Positions 35,606 to 36,743 of a stretch of 36,743 nt of DNA are shown here, piece after piece (positions within the stretch are counted from its first letter, which is position 1; every line of letters begins with the position of its first letter). The stretch is from an uncultured Oscillospiraceae bacterium (GTDB lineage: Bacteria > Bacillota > Clostridia > Oscillospirales > Acutalibacteraceae): contig UQLR01000021.1 of the NCBI GenBank assembly GCA_900541975.1, forward strand, positions 1-36,743. The letters run 5' to 3'. Under the pieces are notes generated by a model. It saw nothing but the letters and a program-made list of their open reading frames with translations, searched no databases and had not been told where the DNA came from. A program made the position numbers and the translations under genes.

Positions 35606-36743
35606 TTATTCCAAAATATCTTCGTTCGCCCCGTTTGTTTTATGATGGAACGTGGGGACGATAACGCTCAGCATTTCCAGCGTTTTTTCAGCGTTATTGT
35701 TTAAAGCGTATTTTTTCAGCTTTGTCAGATTTTCCGTAAATTGCTCGGAGTCAATGGGAATCTGGTTGCCGATGAAGATTTTTTTGTTTGCAGTGGCCTT
35801 GAGGCCCTCTTCGTCCATCAAAAGTTCTTCAAACAGCTTTTCTCCCGGTCTTAATCCGGTTATTTTTATTTCTATATCTTTGCCAGGTACAAATCCAGAT
35901 AAATTTATTAAGTCTTTGGCAAGATCATAAATCCTTACGGGTTTCCCCATATCCAACACAAACACTTCTCCACCTTTAGCCATAGCTCCGGCTTGAAGTA
36001 CCAATTGGCTTGCTTCAGGAATTGTCATAAAGTAACGCTTCATATCTACATCTGTAACTGTTACAGGGCCACCTTTAGCAATTTGCTTTTTAAACAGTGG
36101 TATTACACTACCTCTGCTGCCAAGTACATTGCCAAAACGCACTGCCACAAATCTTGTACTGCTTCCTTTATTCATACTTTGCACAAGCATTTCAGCAACT
36201 CTTTTGGTACAACCCATAACACTAGTTGGATTCACTGCTTTATCTGTAGATATCATTACAAAGGTTTCAACTTTATGTTTGGCAGCTGTTTCTGCTATTA
36301 CTTTAGTTCCTAAAATATTGTTTCGCACTGCTTCAGCTGGTTGGTATTCCATTAAAGGCACATGTTTGTGGGCTGCGGCGTGAAACACTACTTGAGGTTT
36401 AAAATAGTCCATTATAGCGTTAATTCGTTCTTCATCTCTAACATCTGCTATAATAGGCACTTTTTTTAGTTGGGGATATTCTAAATTCATATCCTGCATT
36501 ATTTCATAAATACTGTTTTCTCCTTTACCAACGAGAAGTAATTTACGAGGATACATTTTAGCAACTTGACGCACAATCTCGCCGCCAATACTGCCACCAG
36601 CACCAGTAATAAGCACTGTTTTCCCTGACAAGTACTTTGCAACAGCTACGTTATCCAGTTCCACCGGATCTCTGCCTAGTAAGTCTTCAACATCAACGGG
36701 TCGCAATTGGCTTACACTTACACTTCCTTCTATAATTTCATAT
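35606..36743 (-). CDS. CapD/FlaA1-type nucleotide-sugar 4,6-dehydratase (5' end outside window)
   Basis: This is the C-terminal part, about 379 residues, of a polysaccharide-biosynthesis SDR enzyme of the CapD/FlaA1/PglF group, which act on UDP-GlcNAc. The frame is still open at the window edge and reads EGSVSVSQLRPVDVEDLLGR, the linker that joins the N-terminal membrane domain to the catalytic domain in the long forms. The NAD-binding motif is GAGGSIGGEI; the catalytic region has STDKAVNPTSVMGCTKR, with the Tyr of the usual YxxxK replaced by Met as in the long-form family. It makes sugars for capsule, glycan or glycoprotein. Base composition falls sharply in G and C beyond about 35850. Confidence 0.92.
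   Translation of the reverse strand, partial: YEIIEGSVSVSQLRPVDVEDLLGRDPVELDNVAVAKYLSGKTVLITGAGGSIGGEIVRQVAKMYPRKLLLVGKGENSIYEIMQDMNLEYPQLKKVPIIADVRDEERINAIMDYFKPQVVFHAAAHKHVPLMEYQPAEAVRNNILGTKVIAETAAKHKVETFVMISTDKAVNPTSVMGCTKRVAEMLVQSMNKGSSTRFVAVRFGNVLGSRGSVIPLFKKQIAKGGPVTVTDVDMKRYFMTIPEASQLVLQAGAMAKGGEVFVLDMGKPVRIYDLAKDLINLSGFVPGKDIEIKITGLRPGEKLFEELLMDEEGLKATANKKIFIGNQIPIDSEQFTENLTKLKKYALNNNAEKTLEMLSVIVPTFHHKTNGANEDILE

Noticed and set aside
1..36743. CRISPR arrays, insertion sequences, tRNA or rRNA genes
   Set aside because: None were recognised on either strand: no regularly spaced repeats, transposase motifs or tRNA-like cloverleaf patterns were seen by eye. A tRNAscan or covariance search was not possible.

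Overview
The window reads as chromosomal DNA of an endospore-forming member of the Clostridia (Firmicutes), about 50% GC overall. The grounds are a spore-specific SpoVAC protein, a tRNA-type T-box leader, strong AGGAGG ribosome-binding sites, a LexA/DinR-like box at recA, a BirA-type biotin operator and a class B sortase. Species or genus cannot be named from this sequence.

Layout. 61-7637 (minus): a two-gene rpoB-rpoC operon with its own consensus promoter and terminator. 7676-8217 (minus): a lone spoVAC. 8375-13747 (plus): a probable four-gene unit made of a cysteine desulfurase (apparently starting at ACG), thiI, a large multidomain sortase B, and a small protein that seems to share a domain with the sortase N-terminus. 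13783-18126 (plus): trmB, an FG-GAP-like lipoprotein and an OmpR/histidine-kinase pair. 18351-20175: a DUF1385 membrane protein and prmC. 20222-24072: recA-recX-rimO-pgsA behind a LexA-like box. 24114-26534: a cysteine T-box controlling cysE-cysS, closed by a bidirectional terminator. 26673-29957 (minus): an FHA-domain SEDS protein (FtsW/RodA type) with a class B penicillin-binding protein. 29987-30711 (minus): bioY with a BirA operator across its promoter. 30683-31868: an XRE regulator interrupted by an amber codon, a second XRE regulator and an AT-rich gap. 31916-33673 (plus): an AAA ATPase/DUF4143 protein and a TIGR04076-type protein. 33721-36743 (minus): glmS and the 3' part of a CapD/FlaA1-type nucleotide-sugar dehydratase that runs off the window.

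Most genes are housekeeping: transcription, tRNA modification (ThiI, TrmB), translation-factor and ribosomal-protein modification (PrmC, RimO), DNA repair (RecA, RecX), phospholipids, cysteine supply and charging, and cell-wall synthesis. The accessory signal lies at 30.7-33.2 kb (regulators, AT-rich DNA, DUF4143 ATPase) and in the 5' part of the dehydratase at the right edge, whose base composition changes abruptly near 35.85 kb.

The most unusual observations are the apparent shared degenerate CinA/MoaB-like domain in the sortase and its neighbour, the ACG start of the desulfurase, the amber-interrupted XRE gene whose stop codon lies inside the bioY promoter and operator, and the FHA-SEDS fusion. 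I did not find a clear-cut new defence or mobile system.
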